Notes: generated from the letters alone by a model not told the origin. A DNA stretch of 64,000 nt from Fictibacillus aquaticus (GCF_002245695.1 NZ_NOII01000002.1:310001-374000), one strand, 5' to 3'; counted from the stretch's first letter, positions 9,350 through 19,752 are shown. Program-made: numbers and translations.

Positions 9350-10147
9350 TTAAGATAAGACGGCTATTTCCACCTGTTTGATTTTCTGGTCAAGCCAATG
9401 GTTGGCGATGGCGAGAAAATCTTCCTCGCTTCCGGTCGTGAAAAACTTGTGCACAGGTTTGCTGCTGTCTGTGCGAAGAATGCCGCTGTATTCTAGTATA
9501 GCAGACACTTCCCTGGCAGTTTCAGCACCAGAACAAATAACAGATACGTGTTCTCCCATAACCTTTGAAATGACGCCTCTTAGTATCGGGTAGTGTGTAC
9601 AGCCTAGAATGAGAGTATCAATGGAAAGGCCTTGAAGGGGCTTCAAAGTCTCTCTGACAATTCTTTCTGTCTCTTCCCCCTCTATCATGCCGCTTTCAAC
9701 AAGAGGTACGAACGGCGGGCATGCCAAGCTTTCTGCGGTCACTCCATTATGAATATCCTTTAGTGCTTTTTCATAGGAGGCACTCCTGATTGTCCCAAGC
9801 GTACCGATTACACCCACATGCTTGTTTTTCGTCCGCTTGACGGCTGCCCGTGCACCGGGAGAGATTACACCGATCACTGGGATGTCCAGCTTTTCTTTCG
9901 CTTCCTCGAGCACGGCAGCAGTCGCTGTGTTGCATGCTATTACGAGCATTTTAATTTCTTTTTTCAGAAGAAAGTCAATCATCTGCCAAGTGTATTCTCT
10001 GACTTCCTCAAATGGTCTTGGACCATACGGGCATCTCTCTGAATCACCTAGATAGATTATATTTTCCTTCGGCAGCTGTCTCATGATTTCGCGTGCGACA
10101 GTTAAACCTCCCACACCCGAATCGATAACACCTATTGCTTTGTCCAA
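9350..10147 (-). CDS. murI: glutamate racemase
   Basis: Makes D-glutamate for peptidoglycan stem peptides by cofactor-independent deprotonation with two cysteines. 265 aa. Cys72 in VIACNTATA and Cys183 in LGCTHYPIL are the catalytic pair; [15 protein letters not shown] (6-20) is the N-terminal signature. Named racE in B. subtilis. The gene stands alone, with its own terminator. Confidence 0.97.
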   Translation of the reverse strand: MDKAIGVIDSGVGGLTVAREIMRQLPKENIIYLGDSERCPYGPRPFEEVREYTWQMIDFLLKKEIKMLVIACNTATAAVLEEAKEKLDIPVIGVISPGARAAVKRTKNKHVGVIGTLGTIRSASYEKALKDIHNGVTAESLACPPFVPLVESGMIEGEETERIVRETLKPLQGLSIDTLILGCTHYPILRGVISKVMGEHVSVICSGAETAREVSAILEYSGILRTDSSKPVHKFFTTGSEEDFLAIANHWLDQKIKQVEIAVLS

Positions 10148-10250
10148 AATATATCGCCTCTTTTAAAATTGCTGATTCTTATTTTGCACATCCAAAATAA
10201 AAAATGCAAGCAAATCCCTAATAATCCTCCATTGCTTTAGAGCTGGATTA

Positions 10251-10285
10251 GAAAAAGGCAAACGGGAAAGTTCTCCCCGTTTGCC
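10251..10285 (-). terminator. terminator of ptsGHI
   Basis: Perfect stem GGCAAACGGG / CCCGTTTGCC with a 9-base loop and TTTTTC on the minus strand, 12 bases after the ptsI stop. Confidence 0.93.
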
Positions 10286-10296
10286 TCAAAGTACTA

Positions 10297-12009
10297 TTAA
10301 AAATTTTCTTTTACGAACGCTTCGACTTCAGCAGTAGTGCTCATATTTAAAATCTGGTCCAAACTGCTCTCGATTTTTTCTTTTGAAAGCTTGGCGATCT
10401 GGCTCCTTGCAGGAAGGATAGATGTTGCACTCATCGAGAACTCATCCAGTCCTAGTCCGAGAAGGATCGGGATCGCAATCGGATCACCAGCCATTTCTCC
10501 GCACATACCAGCCCATTTGCCTTCTTTGTGAGCAGCATCGATGACCATCTTCACAAGACGAAGAATGGCCGGGCTGTATGGCTGATACAAGTAAGAAACC
10601 TGTTCGTTCATACGGTCGGCTGCCATTGTATACTGAATTAAATCATTTGTACCAATGCTGAAGAAGTCCACTTCTTTGGCAAATATATCAGCCATAACAG
10701 CAGTTGAAGGGATCTCGACCATGATACCGATCTCGATGCTGTCCGATACCTCAGTTCCTTCAGCTTTAAGCTTTTCCTTCTCTTCAAGAAGGATGCCTTT
10801 AGCAGAACGGAACTCATCGAGAGTTGCGATCATCGGGAACATGATCTTCAGGTTGCCGTGCGCACTCGCACGAAGAAGGGCACGGAGCTGAGTTCTGAAC
10901 ATGTCCTGTTCTTCCAGACATAGACGAATCGCTCGGAAGCCAAGAAACGGATTCATTTCTTTAGGAAGATCAAGATATGGTAGCTCTTTGTCTCCGCCGA
11001 TATCAAGCGTACGAATGACTACAGGCTTCTCTCCCATTTTCACAAGTACTTCTTTGTAAGCATTGTACTGCTCTTCTTCTGTCGGCAGCTGGTCACGGCC
11101 CATATATAGGAATTCAGTGCGGTATAGACCTACACCTTCCCCGCCGTTTTCGAGCACACCCTGAACATCAGCAGGCGTACCAATATTTGCAGCCAGCTCA
11201 GCATGATGTCCGTCTTCTGAAGTGGTTGCTTCATTCACGAGCTTTGCCCATTCTGCTTTTTGGCGTGCGTAGCTTTCCTGTTTTTCTTGATATTCTTTTA
11301 CAACATCATCTGAAGGATCGATGATTACTTTGCCACCAAGTCCATCGATAATCACCGTTACACCGTTTTCGACCTGGCTTGTGATTGATTTTGTTCCAAC
11401 CACTGCAGGGATTTCCATTGAACGGGACATGATCGCTGAATGGGAAGTGCGGCCGCCGATGTCAGTAGCAAAACCTTTAACAAACTGGCGGTTGAGCTGA
11501 GCCGTATCAGACGGTGTCAAATCTTCCGCGATAATGATGACTTCCTCAGAGATACTTGCTGGAGTCGCGAACTTCACGTCTAAAAGGTGTGACAGCACAC
11601 GCTTTGATACGTCACGGATATCGGCAGCACGTTCTTTCATGTACTCGTTATCCATTTGTTCAAACATCGTGATGAACATAGATGATATTTCATCCATCGC
11701 ACTTTCTGCGTTCGCTTTTTCATTCTCAATTTTCTGCTTTACCGTATCAATGAGTTCAGGATCATCTAAGACAAGAAGGTGAGCAGCAAAGATTGCTGCC
11801 TTGTCCTCTCCAAGTTCAGCGAAAGCACGGTCTTTAATGGCCGCAAGCTCTGTTTTAGCTTTATCGACCGCTTGCTGGAAGCGATTGATTTCCTGATCTG
11901 TATTTTCAACTGTCTTTTTTACAATCTCAAGTTCTGGATTTTCCAGCAGGAAGGCTTTTGCGATCGCGATGCCTGCTGATGCAGCTATACCTGAAATAAT
12001 TTCAGACAT
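10297..12009 (-). CDS. ptsI: PTS enzyme I (phosphoenolpyruvate-protein phosphotransferase)
   Basis: General PTS enzyme: autophosphorylates from PEP and passes the phosphate to HPr. 570 aa. Active-site His190 is in [24 protein letters not shown]-binding signatures [20 protein letters not shown] and the C-terminal [10 protein letters not shown] (catalytic Cys about 501) are present. Its ATG overlaps the ptsH TAA by one base (TAATG), so translation is coupled. Confidence 0.98.
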   Translation of the reverse strand: MSEIISGIAASAGIAIAKAFLLENPELEIVKKTVENTDQEINRFQQAVDKAKTELAAIKDRAFAELGEDKAAIFAAHLLVLDDPELIDTVKQKIENEKANAESAMDEISSMFITMFEQMDNEYMKERAADIRDVSKRVLSHLLDVKFATPASISEEVIIIAEDLTPSDTAQLNRQFVKGFATDIGGRTSHSAIMSRSMEIPAVVGTKSITSQVENGVTVIIDGLGGKVIIDPSDDVVKEYQEKQESYARQKAEWAKLVNEATTSEDGHHAELAANIGTPADVQGVLENGGEGVGLYRTEFLYMGRDQLPTEEEQYNAYKEVLVKMGEKPVVIRTLDIGGDKELPYLDLPKEMNPFLGFRAIRLCLEEQDMFRTQLRALLRASAHGNLKIMFPMIATLDEFRSAKGILLEEKEKLKAEGTEVSDSIEIGIMVEIPSTAVMADIFAKEVDFFSIGTNDLIQYTMAADRMNEQVSYLYQPYSPAILRLVKMVIDAAHKEGKWAGMCGEMAGDPIAIPILLGLGLDEFSMSATSILPARSQIAKLSKEKIESSLDQILNMSTTAEVEAFVKENF

Positions 12010-12275
12010 TACTCACCAAGTCCTTCTGTTTTGATAACATTCTCGATGCCTGCGATCGCTTCATCTGCATCGTTGCCTTCAGCTTTAACAGTGATCTCTG
12101 CTCCAGAAGGAATTCCAAGGCTCATAACGCCCATGATGGACTTTAAGTTTACAGTTTTTCCGTTGTATTCAAGGTTGATGTCAGATGAAAACTGACCCGC
12201 CTGGTTTACTAGTGCTGTTGCCGGACGTGCGTGAATTCCTGAGTCTGCTGTAACTTTAAATGTTTTTTGTGCCAT
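12009..12275 (-). CDS. ptsH: PTS phosphocarrier protein HPr
   Basis: Carries phosphate from enzyme I to the sugar-specific IIA domains. 88 aa. His15 (GIHARPAT) takes the phosphate from enzyme I. Ser46 (LKSIMGV) is the HPr kinase site, so P-Ser-HPr can act as CcpA co-repressor; cre-type sites occur in this window at sdhC and ilvE. It lies 20 bases after ptsG. Confidence 0.98.
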   Translation of the reverse strand: MAQKTFKVTADSGIHARPATALVNQAGQFSSDINLEYNGKTVNLKSIMGVMSLGIPSGAEITVKAEGNDADEAIAGIENVIKTEGLGE

Positions 12276-12295
12276 TGTTAAAAACTCCTTTAAGA

Positions 12296-14356
12296 TTATT
12301 TTTTAAAAGAAATAATATTTTCCTCATTACGTGTTACATTCCCTGTTTTCTCAAGAACAATCTCTTCACCCGAAAGGTTAGTGAAAACGATTGGCGTGAT
12401 AAGAGATGGTGCGTTCTTGCCGACAAAGTCAAGGTCAACTTCGAGAAGCTTCTGACCTGCAGTAACTTTATCCCCTTCACTTACAAAGGATTCGAAACCT
12501 TCACCTTTCAATTTTACCGTATCAATACCAAAATGGATCAAAATTTCTTTTCCACTGTCTGAAATGATGCCGATTGCGTGCTTTGTAGGGAAGATGTTCG
12601 CGATTTTTCCGTTAACAGGAGAAACAACTGTACCGCTTGATGGCTCGATTGCAAAACCGTCACCCATCATTTTGCCAGAGAACACTTGGTCTGGAACTTC
12701 AGTGATAGGAAGCAGACGTCCTTCAATCGGAGCGATGAATTTATCTCCATCTTCAGCAGCTGGAGCTGGAACTTCTTGTGTTTCCTGTACTATGCCCTGC
12801 TCAGGAAGCTTTTCTTCATTTTTAGGTTTAGCGACAACTTTGCCTTTAATAATATCCTGAATCTCACTCTTGATCGTATCAGACCGCGTTCCGAAAATGG
12901 CCTGAATGTTGTTGCCCATTTCAAGCACACCCGAAGCCCCAAGCTTTTTCAAACGGTTCTTGTCAACATCCTTCGCATCTTTAACAGATACACGGAGACG
13001 AGTAATACATGCATCAAGGTTAGCGATGTTCGGTTCTCCGCCAAGCGCTTCGAGAATGTTTGCTGCTAGTGAATCTTTGTTTGAAGGGCCGACATTCGTT
13101 TCAACCTCATCATCAACGATCTCACGTCCAGGCGTTTTAAGGTTCCATTTGCGGATCGCAAAACGGAATCCGAAATAGTAGATGACTGCAAGCACTAGAC
13201 CTACCGGGATAACCAGCCACCAGTCGGTACGGTTCGGAAGCACTCCGAACAGCAGGTAGTCAATGATACCGCCAGAGAACGTCATACCGATCTTAACATT
13301 AAGAATCTGCATGATCATGAATGAAAGGCCCGCGAAGATCGCATGAATTCCAAAGAGTACAGGTGCTACGAATAAGAACGAGAATTCGATCGGCTCTGTA
13401 ATACCTGTCAAGAACGAAGTCAATGCTGCTGATCCAAGGATACCGGCAACAATCTTCTTCTGTTCAGGACGAGCTTCATGGTACATCGCAAGTGCTGCTG
13501 CTGGAAGACCGAACATCATGAACGGGAACTTACCTGTCATGAATGTTCCTGCAGTCAGTTCAACATTGTCTTTTAGCTGAGCAAAGAAAATCTTCTGGTC
13601 ACCGCGGATGACTTCACCCGCTTGACTTGTATAGTTGCCGAACTCAAACCAGAACGGCGAATAGAAAATATGGTGAAGGCCGAACGGGATCAATGAACGC
13701 TCGATCACACCGAAAACAAATGCAGCGAGTGTAGGGTTCGCGTCAATCATGCTCTCTGAGAACGTATTAAGTCCTGTCTGAGCATATGGCCAGATAAATG
13801 TCATGACAATACCGAGACCAAGTGCGGAAACCGCCGTGATAATCGGTACGAAACGCTTACCAGCAAAGAATCCTAAGTAAGATGGCAATTCAATATTGTA
13901 ATATTTTTTATAGAGATAGGAAGCTAATATCCCCACGATGATACCGCCGAAAACGCCAGTCTGAAGTGTCGGGATACCAAGAACATTGGCAAATGAAGGA
14001 TCTGCACCGATGTCTTCAGGCTTTACACCTTCAATGACACTCATCGTTACGTTCATGATGAGATACCCGATAATAGCTGCGAGTCCGGCAACACCTTCAC
14101 CGCCCGCCAGTCCAACTGCTACACCTACTGCGAACAGCAGGGAAAGGTTGGCGAAAACGATGTCGCCCGATTTTTCCATTACGGTCGCGACTAGCTGGAA
14201 CCACTCTGCATTTAATGCAGGCAGCTTTTCAAGCAGTGCAGGGTTCTTAAAAGCGTTACCAAACGCAAGCAAAAGTCCTGCTGCTGGCAAGATAGCGACT
14301 GGCAGCATTAAGGCTTTACCTACGCGCTGCAGAACACCGAAAAAACTTTTCCACAT
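12296..14356 (-). CDS. ptsG: PTS glucose permease, IICBA components
   Basis: Membrane transporter that takes up and phosphorylates glucose. 686 aa in the order IIC (about 1-400, around ten membrane segments, with GITEP at 318-322), IIB (about 420-505, phospho-Cys450 in [11 protein letters not shown]) and IIA (about 540-686, phospho-His608 in ILIHFG). Length and domain order match B. subtilis PtsG. First gene of ptsGHI, preceded by a GlcT-responsive leader. A maltose or N-acetylglucosamine permease is the main alternative, but the ptsHI linkage and glcT favour glucose. Confidence 0.94.
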   Translation of the reverse strand: MWKSFFGVLQRVGKALMLPVAILPAAGLLLAFGNAFKNPALLEKLPALNAEWFQLVATVMEKSGDIVFANLSLLFAVGVAVGLAGGEGVAGLAAIIGYLIMNVTMSVIEGVKPEDIGADPSFANVLGIPTLQTGVFGGIIVGILASYLYKKYYNIELPSYLGFFAGKRFVPIITAVSALGLGIVMTFIWPYAQTGLNTFSESMIDANPTLAAFVFGVIERSLIPFGLHHIFYSPFWFEFGNYTSQAGEVIRGDQKIFFAQLKDNVELTAGTFMTGKFPFMMFGLPAAALAMYHEARPEQKKIVAGILGSAALTSFLTGITEPIEFSFLFVAPVLFGIHAIFAGLSFMIMQILNVKIGMTFSGGIIDYLLFGVLPNRTDWWLVIPVGLVLAVIYYFGFRFAIRKWNLKTPGREIVDDEVETNVGPSNKDSLAANILEALGGEPNIANLDACITRLRVSVKDAKDVDKNRLKKLGASGVLEMGNNIQAIFGTRSDTIKSEIQDIIKGKVVAKPKNEEKLPEQGIVQETQEVPAPAAEDGDKFIAPIEGRLLPITEVPDQVFSGKMMGDGFAIEPSSGTVVSPVNGKIANIFPTKHAIGIISDSGKEILIHFGIDTVKLKGEGFESFVSEGDKVTAGQKLLEVDLDFVGKNAPSLITPIVFTNLSGEEIVLEKTGNVTRNEENIISFKK

Positions 14357-14410
14357 AGTTATTTCCTCCTTTTAAATTGTAACCCTTTCCATTTGACTCA
14401 GAATAAAAAG

Positions 14411-14526
14411 AAAAAGACATAAGCAAAGAAAGCAGGATTGAGCATGAATTCTATGGTTTAGAATAACCGAATTCTGCACTTCCTACACTTTTCATTTGCT
14501 TATGCCTGATCGAATCAGTAACACGC
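14411..14526 (-). promoter_or_regulatory. GlcT antiterminator (RAT) and overlapping terminator, ptsG leader
   Basis: The minus strand has GTGTTACTGATTCGATCAGG (about 14505-14524), the BglG-family RAT pattern UUACUG...CAGGCA. The RAT 3' side overlaps the 5' arm of a long terminator: GGCATAAGCAAA (14496-14507) pairs with TTTGCTTATGTC (14416-14427), followed by TTTTTC. GlcT binding to the RAT would block this terminator when glucose is present. Confidence 0.88.
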
Positions 14527-14544
14527 TATATGTTAAGTGATATT

Positions 14545-15384
14545 TTATTTTCTTGAGAGCCTTTGCAAATGCATGGTCAGGTAGACCGCTTCTGCGTTTG
14601 GAACGGGTTTTTGCAAGTCATTTTGCATGACTTTAATCAACTTCCAAGCAAGATTGTAGCACAGAGGATACTCTTCTTTCAATACATTTGCTAATTTATC
14701 TTGGTTCTCTACGATCTCACCTTGCTCAATTCTCTCGATCGCGTGCCTAAGATGCCTCACCAGCCTCAAATAATTGATGCTTTTCGGATCAATCTCAATA
14801 TCAAGCCCAGAGCTGACCAGCGAAATCAGCTTGGCGACAAGCGAAGAGTTGCGGTTGATGAGGTGAATCGTTCTTTTGGTGATAGCACTGTGAATGTGAA
14901 GAGCAACAAAGCCTATCTCACCCTCAGGCAGATGAATGGATAGATGCTTATTTATCATCTCCACGGCTTCTTCCGCTATCGTATATTCCATCGGATACAT
15001 TGTCTGCGTCTCGACAAGAAAAGGGTTCTTGATATCGAGGCCCTGTTCGAGTCTCTTAATCGCAAATCCGATATGATCCGTAAGTGCGATATGGATATGC
15101 TCGTCCAGATCAGAACCGCTTCGTTTTTGTATATGAGTAATTACGTCATTCATGACATCTATGATTTTTTCGTCAACCGAATGAAGCAGCTGCTTATAAT
15201 GTTCTTGCTCTTTTTCATCTTTCAAAACAAACCATTTATCTGCACTTGAAGTTTGGATGAGGTCGCCGGTTTTTTTGCCAAAGCCGATTCCTTTTCCGAT
15301 CACTACGGACTCTTTTTGTGAGTTGTCCGTCACGATCAGTGCATTATTATTTAGTATTTTCTTGATTAATAATGAATCATTCAT
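14545..15384 (-). CDS. glcT: transcription antiterminator of the BglG family, GlcT
   Basis: RNA-binding antiterminator for ptsGHI. 279 aa: N-terminal CAT RNA-binding domain (about 1-60, with IGKGIGFGKKTGD), then PRD1 (about 65-170) and PRD2 (about 175-279). Conserved PRD histidines are seen in HIHIALTDHIGFA, FVALHIHSA, RLVRHLRHAIERI and LTMHLQRL; they are the sites phosphorylated by PtsG IIB and HPr. It is upstream of ptsG in the same direction, and the matching RAT lies directly after it. Confidence 0.93.
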   Translation of the reverse strand: MNDSLLIKKILNNNALIVTDNSQKESVVIGKGIGFGKKTGDLIQTSSADKWFVLKDEKEQEHYKQLLHSVDEKIIDVMNDVITHIQKRSGSDLDEHIHIALTDHIGFAIKRLEQGLDIKNPFLVETQTMYPMEYTIAEEAVEMINKHLSIHLPEGEIGFVALHIHSAITKRTIHLINRNSSLVAKLISLVSSGLDIEIDPKSINYLRLVRHLRHAIERIEQGEIVENQDKLANVLKEEYPLCYNLAWKLIKVMQNDLQKPVPNAEAVYLTMHLQRLSRK

Positions 15385-15493
15385 GTTTTAGTCCTTCCGT
15401 AATGACATAAAATCATCACTTTAGTGCTTTTATCATAGCGAAAAGCTACACCGTATGCAATCCTTCAGCACTGTGAAAAAAGACCAGGTAAAC

Positions 15494-15524
15494 AGCAAAA
15501 ACGGCTTTCGTGTGAAAGCCGTTT
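15494..15524 (-). terminator. terminator of gerE
   Basis: Stem AAACGGCTTTC / GAAAGCCGTTT with loop ACAC, then TTTTGCTG on the minus strand, just past the gerE stop. Confidence 0.85.
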
Positions 15525-15529
15525 CCAGA

Positions 15530-15763
15530 CTAGATCTCTAGTTCTCCAAGCCGCAGCAATTCGACTACTGCTTGAGACCGCCCTTTAACACCAAGCTTCT
15601 GCATCGTATTCGAAATATGATTTCGAACAGTTTTTTCACTGATGAACAGCTGCTCTGCGATTTCCTTTGTCGTCTTATCCTGGACCAAGAGTTCGAATAC
15701 TTCTCTCTCTCTCTTTGTAAGTAAAGGCTTCGGCCGGTAGTGTTTCTCCTTCAATGAATTCAC
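15530..15763 (-). CDS. gerE: GerE, LuxR-type regulator of late spore coat genes
   Basis: Last mother-cell regulator of sporulation; activates and represses SigK-dependent coat genes. 77 aa, almost all of it a LuxR-type helix-turn-helix: LTKREREVFELLVQDKTTKE, then IAEQLFISEKTVRNHISNTM as the recognition region, ending KLGVKGRSQAVVELLRLGEL. Ribosome binding site AAGGAGGGG is a few bases ahead of the ATG. The upstream SigK-type promoter supports the call. Confidence 0.97.
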   Translation of the reverse strand: MNSLKEKHYRPKPLLTKREREVFELLVQDKTTKEIAEQLFISEKTVRNHISNTMQKLGVKGRSQAVVELLRLGELEI

Positions 15764-15819
15764 CCCTCCTTGCTAGGGTTTTGGAACTGCCAACATCAAT
15801 TGGAAGTATTTAGTCAACA

Positions 15820-15847
15820 TATAGTATGTAATCTTTTCTTGTTGAGT
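15820..15847 (-). promoter_or_regulatory. SigK-type promoter of gerE
   Basis: Minus-strand -10 CATACTATA (15820-15828) fits CATAnnnTA, with the -35 core AC (15846-15847) 17 bases upstream. gerE is a known SigK gene. Confidence 0.75.
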
Positions 15848-15941
15848 GACTTGGTCTTGAAAAATTATGAAAAGAAATGTTTAAACACAATTTTTTCTTC
15901 AATTTATTAAAAACAGATTATGCTTTTTATCATAAAATGTG

Positions 15942-15971
15942 AAAAAGCCTGGGCTTATGCCCGGGCTTTTT
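15942..15971 (-). terminator. terminator overlapping the thioesterase stop codon
   Basis: Minus-strand AAAAAGCCCGGGC / GCCCAGGCTTTTT with loop ATAA. The TAA stop of the upstream gene (15955-15957) forms the loop, so ribosome release and hairpin folding coincide. Confidence 0.88.
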
Positions 15972-16428
15972 CGATTCTCTGAAGAAGTTTTTCTTTTGTC
16001 TCTAGCTCCCATGAAGCCGGTCTGCCAGTAGATCGGCTGATCTGCACAATCCGGCCTCTTCCCGTGAAAACCGTTTTGCCTTCTCCGTTTACTCCGTGAT
16101 AATGAAGGTCAAACGAACTCGAGCCTATCTCGTTCAGCTTTACTTTAACATTTACCGTGTCGCCATAAAGTATCTGTCTGACATAATCGCATTGAAGATC
16201 CGCGACAACAGGAATAAACTCGCTGCCCTGGCTGCCCCAGTCATTCATAAGTCCGAGAGAACGAAAAAATGCGATCCTTGCTTCTTCCATATAAACAAAA
16301 ACACGAGTGTTATTCACGTGGCCGAAACCGTCAATCTCGCCAAACCTTACTCTCAAAGAGTATTCGAACTCGAATTCACTTGCCCACTTCTCTTTATCTT
16401 CACCAATATAGGAAGACCTTCCATCCAT
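15955..16428 (-). CDS. ysmA: acyl-CoA thioesterase (4HBT hot-dog family), YsmA-like
   Basis: Probable hydrolase of acyl-CoA or acyl-ACP thioesters; the substrate is not known. 157 aa with the hot-dog fold signature RFGEIDGFGHVNNTRVFVYM (about 28-47) followed by EEAR. Family members use the acidic residue near this HVNN motif. The ATG at 16426-16428 follows GGGGGAAT. Lies between sdhB and gerE as ysmA does in B. subtilis, with its own terminator. Confidence 0.82.
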   Translation of the reverse strand: MDGRSSYIGEDKEKWASEFEFEYSLRVRFGEIDGFGHVNNTRVFVYMEEARIAFFRSLGLMNDWGSQGSEFIPVVADLQCDYVRQILYGDTVNVKVKLNEIGSSSFDLHYHGVNGEGKTVFTGRGRIVQISRSTGRPASWELETKEKLLQRIEKARA

Positions 16429-16541
16429 TCAAAATTCCCCCTTTTATATAGTAGAAAGTGAAACTGATGCCGCAAACAATAAAGAGCAGCCTAACCAATA
16501 GTCATGATCTTGGTTCATGCGCTTTTATATGTCTAAAGTGT

Positions 16542-16571
16542 AAAAAAGCCTTCCGGTTGAGGAAGGCTTTT
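16542..16571 (-). terminator. terminator of sdhCAB
   Basis: Stem AAAAGCCTTCC / GGAAGGCTTTTTT with loop TCAACC on the minus strand, 33 bases past sdhB. Confidence 0.93.
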
Positions 16572-16604
16572 CTGTTATCGCTGCTTGTTATTTTCTTATC
16601 AGGA

Positions 16605-17360
16605 TTAACGGTCACTGCCGAAGAAATTCTTAAATGACTGGAACGTCGTGTCACGGTTAAGCGCCGCGATAGACGTTGTAAGCGGAATCCCTTTCGGACA
16701 AGACTGAACACAGTTTTGAGAGTTTCCGCAATTTGCGAGTCCGCCGTCATCCATAATCGCGTTTAAACGTTCAGCTTTGTTCATCTCTCCAGTTGGGTGA
16801 GCGTTAAACAGGCGCACCTGAGAAAGAGGAGCTGGTCCGATGAATTCAGACTTGGAGTTTACGTTCGGACACGCTTCAAGGCAGACACCGCATGTCATAC
16901 ACTTAGAAAGCTCGTATGCCCACTGGCGCTTTGTTTCTGGCATTCTCGGACCTGGTCCAAGATCATACGTTCCGTCAATCGGAATCCATGCTTTTACTTT
17001 TTTCAGAGCGTCAAACATACGGCTTCTGTCGATAGAAAGGTCACGAACGACAGGGAACGTTTTCATAGGCTCAAGCGTGATCGGCTGTTCGAGCTTATCG
17101 ACGAGCGCTGTACACGATTGGCGAGGTTTGCCGTTGATGATCATTGAGCAGGCTCCGCATACCTCTTCCAAACAGTTCATTTCCCAAGATACTGGAGTAG
17201 TGGCTTCGCCTTTTGAGTTGACCGGGTTTCGGCGGATCTCCATCAACGCCGAGATCACGTTCATGTTCGGGCGGTGAGGGATTTCAAACTCTTCTACATA
17301 TGACGGTGTATCCGGATTGTCCTGACGAGTGATTTTAAATTTCACTGTTTTTGTGCTCAT
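16605..17360 (-). CDS. sdhB: succinate dehydrogenase iron-sulfur subunit
   Basis: Passes electrons from the flavoprotein to menaquinone in the TCA cycle and respiratory chain. 251 aa. [2Fe-2S] ligands are in CLEEVCGACSM...C. The [4Fe-4S] and [3Fe-4S] ligands are CMTCGVCLEACP and CGNSQNCVQSCPKGIP. The start is one base after the sdhA stop. Last gene of sdhCAB. Confidence 0.98.
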   Translation of the reverse strand: MSTKTVKFKITRQDNPDTPSYVEEFEIPHRPNMNVISALMEIRRNPVNSKGEATTPVSWEMNCLEEVCGACSMIINGKPRQSCTALVDKLEQPITLEPMKTFPVVRDLSIDRSRMFDALKKVKAWIPIDGTYDLGPGPRMPETKRQWAYELSKCMTCGVCLEACPNVNSKSEFIGPAPLSQVRLFNAHPTGEMNKAERLNAIMDDGGLANCGNSQNCVQSCPKGIPLTTSIAALNRDTTFQSFKNFFGSDR

Positions 17361-17361
17361 G

Positions 17362-19125
17362 TTAGTTCACCCCGCTTTTCTTTTTAGAATAGTCGCGTTT
17401 TCTCGGCTGGATGAGTGAAACGTCAACGTCTTCATATTCAAATACAGGACCGTTTGTTTCTGGATTAAATTTCGCTTTAGTTGTTTTGAGCCAGTCTTCG
17501 TCATTACGTTCAGGGAAGTCAGGCTTATAATGAGCACCGCGGCTTTCGTCACGGTTAAGCGCGCCAAGCGTGATGACGCGGCCTAGCTGAAGCATATGCC
17601 ATAGCTGGCGTGTGAACGAAGCGCCCTGGTTGCTCCACTTTGATGTGTCGTTAATGTTGATTTTGTTATAGCGCTGCATAAGTTCCTGAATTTTTTCATC
17701 AGTCGCTTTCAGCTTGTCGTTGTAGCGTACAACCGTTACATTGTCTGTCATCCACTCACCAAGTTCTTTGTGAAGGACATATGCATTTTCTGAGCCATCC
17801 ATGCTCAGAATGTTATCGAACACTTCTTGATCTTTGCGGACTTGCTGGTCAAATACTTGTGAAGAAACATCAGCAGTGGCCTTATCCAGTCCTTTAACGT
17901 AGGAAACTGCAGCTGGCCCTGCTACCATTCCGCCAAATATAGCAGAAAGAAGAGAGTTTGCGCCAAGACGGTTCGCACCATGGTATTGGTATTCACATTC
18001 ACCGGCAGCAAAAAGTCCAGGAATATTTGTCATCTGATCATAATCAACCCACATACCGCCCATTGAGTAGTGAACGGCAGGGAAAATTTTCATTGGCATT
18101 TTGCGCGGATCGTCACCCATGAATTTTTCATAGATTTCAATGATTCCGCCAAGCTTAATATCAAGCTCTTTCGGGTCCTTATGAGAAAGGTCAAGATAAA
18201 CCATGTTCTCTCCGTTAATACCAAGCTTCTGATCAACGCAGACGTGGAAGATTTCGCGTGTCGCAATATCTCGCGGCACGAGGTTTCCGTATGCAGGGTA
18301 TTTCTCTTCAAGGAAATACCAAGGTTTTCCGTCTTTATAAGTCCAGACACGGCCGCCCTCTCCGCGCGCCGATTCACTCATAAGGCGAAGCTTGTCATCG
18401 CCAGGAATTGCTGTCGGGTGAATCTGGATGAACTCACCGTTCGCATAATAGACGCCTTGCTGGTATAGAGATGAAGCTGCTGCACCTGTGTTAATGACTG
18501 AGTTTGTAGATTTACCGAAGATGATTCCAGGACCGCCAGTCGCCATGATGACAGCATCTGCAGCGAAGCTTACGATCTCCATCGTCTTCAGGTTTTGAGC
18601 CGTGATACCACGGCATGCACCTTCGTCATCCACGATCGCGGAAAGGAATTCCCATCCTTCATACTTTGTGACAAGGCCTGAAACTTCATGGCGTCTTACT
18701 TGCTCGTCCAAAGCGTAAAGAAGCTGCTGGCCTGTTGTTGCGCCAGCAAAAGCTGTACGGTGATGCTGAGTGCCCCCAAAACGGCGGAAGTCAAGCAAAC
18801 CTTCTGCTGTACGGTTAAACATAACACCCATGCGGTCCATCAAGTGAATGATGCCCGGAGCCGCATCGCACATCGCTTTAACCGGAGGCTGGTTCGCAAG
18901 GAAATCTCCTCCGTATACAGAGTCATCGAAATGCTCCCAAGGAGAATCTCCTTCCCCTTTTGTATTTACGGCACCGTTAATTCCACCCTGTGCACAAACG
19001 GAGTGCGACCGTTTTACCGGCACAAGGGAAAACAGGTCAACGTTCATGCCTGCTTCAGCTGCTTTTATAGTTGCCATCAAACCGGCGAGACCTCCGCCGA
19101 CGATAATGATTTTCTGATTGCTCAT
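17362..19125 (-). CDS. sdhA: succinate dehydrogenase flavoprotein subunit
   Basis: Oxidises succinate to fumarate with covalent FAD. 587 aa. The N-terminal dinucleotide fold VGGGLAGLMA is at residues 9-18. The FAD-linking histidine is in KRSHSVCAQGGINGA (about 40). Active-site motifs HPTAIPG and HYSMGGMWVD are present. It lies 15 bases after sdhC with binding site GAGGGGTG. Confidence 0.98.
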   Translation of the reverse strand: MSNQKIIIVGGGLAGLMATIKAAEAGMNVDLFSLVPVKRSHSVCAQGGINGAVNTKGEGDSPWEHFDDSVYGGDFLANQPPVKAMCDAAPGIIHLMDRMGVMFNRTAEGLLDFRRFGGTQHHRTAFAGATTGQQLLYALDEQVRRHEVSGLVTKYEGWEFLSAIVDDEGACRGITAQNLKTMEIVSFAADAVIMATGGPGIIFGKSTNSVINTGAAASSLYQQGVYYANGEFIQIHPTAIPGDDKLRLMSESARGEGGRVWTYKDGKPWYFLEEKYPAYGNLVPRDIATREIFHVCVDQKLGINGENMVYLDLSHKDPKELDIKLGGIIEIYEKFMGDDPRKMPMKIFPAVHYSMGGMWVDYDQMTNIPGLFAAGECEYQYHGANRLGANSLLSAIFGGMVAGPAAVSYVKGLDKATADVSSQVFDQQVRKDQEVFDNILSMDGSENAYVLHKELGEWMTDNVTVVRYNDKLKATDEKIQELMQRYNKININDTSKWSNQGASFTRQLWHMLQLGRVITLGALNRDESRGAHYKPDFPERNDEDWLKTTKAKFNPETNGPVFEYEDVDVSLIQPRKRDYSKKKSGVN

Positions 19126-19140
19126 GAATGTTTCACCCCT

Positions 19141-19752
19141 CTATTGAATAAATGCAAAAATTGTGCGGACGCTGACAATGGACAATGCGATGAAAACGCC
19201 AAGCGTCACGTAAGTAGAAATTCTCTGTGATCGAGGCGAAACGGTAAGACCCCAGCTGACAAAGAAAGACCATAGACCATTTGCAAAATGAAACACAGTT
19301 GATAAAACACCGATCAGGTAAAACGCAACCATGAACGGATTGCTTAAGATATCTTCCATCATGGAGAAGTTTACATCTGCTCCAAATGCTGCCTGAACGC
19401 GTGTTTCCCAAACATGCCATGCGACGAAAATCAGAGTGATGACACCTGAAACCCGCTGAAGCGTAAACATCCAGTTGCGGAAATAGCCGTAACGCGTCGT
19501 ATTATTTTTCGCTTGAAACGCGATATAAAGCCCGTAAACAGCATGAAACAAAAGCGGAAGGTAAATCACGAATGTTTCCAGCACTAGGCGGAAAGGCAGG
19601 CTTTCCATGAAGTGAGCGGCTTTGTTGAACGATTCCGCTCCTCCTGTCGCAAAATGGTTGACCACTAAATGCTGAACTAAAAAAAGTCCTACTGGGATGA
19701 CACCCAGCAATGAATGAAGCCTTCTGATTGCAAAATCTCTACCGACAGCCAT
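19141..19752 (-). CDS. sdhC: succinate dehydrogenase cytochrome b558 subunit
   Basis: Di-heme membrane anchor of succinate:menaquinone reductase. 203 aa with about five membrane segments and candidate heme-ligand histidines in RRLHSLLG, QHLVVNHF, HAVYGLY and AWHVWE. I use the ATG at 19750-19752 (MAVGRDFAIRRLHSLLGV) because it gives the family length and follows AAAGGGGC. The longer reading adds 34 unconserved residues and crosses the cre site. Confidence 0.95.
   Translation of the reverse strand: MAVGRDFAIRRLHSLLGVIPVGLFLVQHLVVNHFATGGAESFNKAAHFMESLPFRLVLETFVIYLPLLFHAVYGLYIAFQAKNNTTRYGYFRNWMFTLQRVSGVITLIFVAWHVWETRVQAAFGADVNFSMMEDILSNPFMVAFYLIGVLSTVFHFANGLWSFFVSWGLTVSPRSQRISTYVTLGVFIALSIVSVRTIFAFIQ

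Noticed and set aside
18688-19230. 180-aa plus-strand frame opposite sdhA/sdhC
   Set aside because: Antisense shadow; Cys-rich without motif order and no ribosome binding site.
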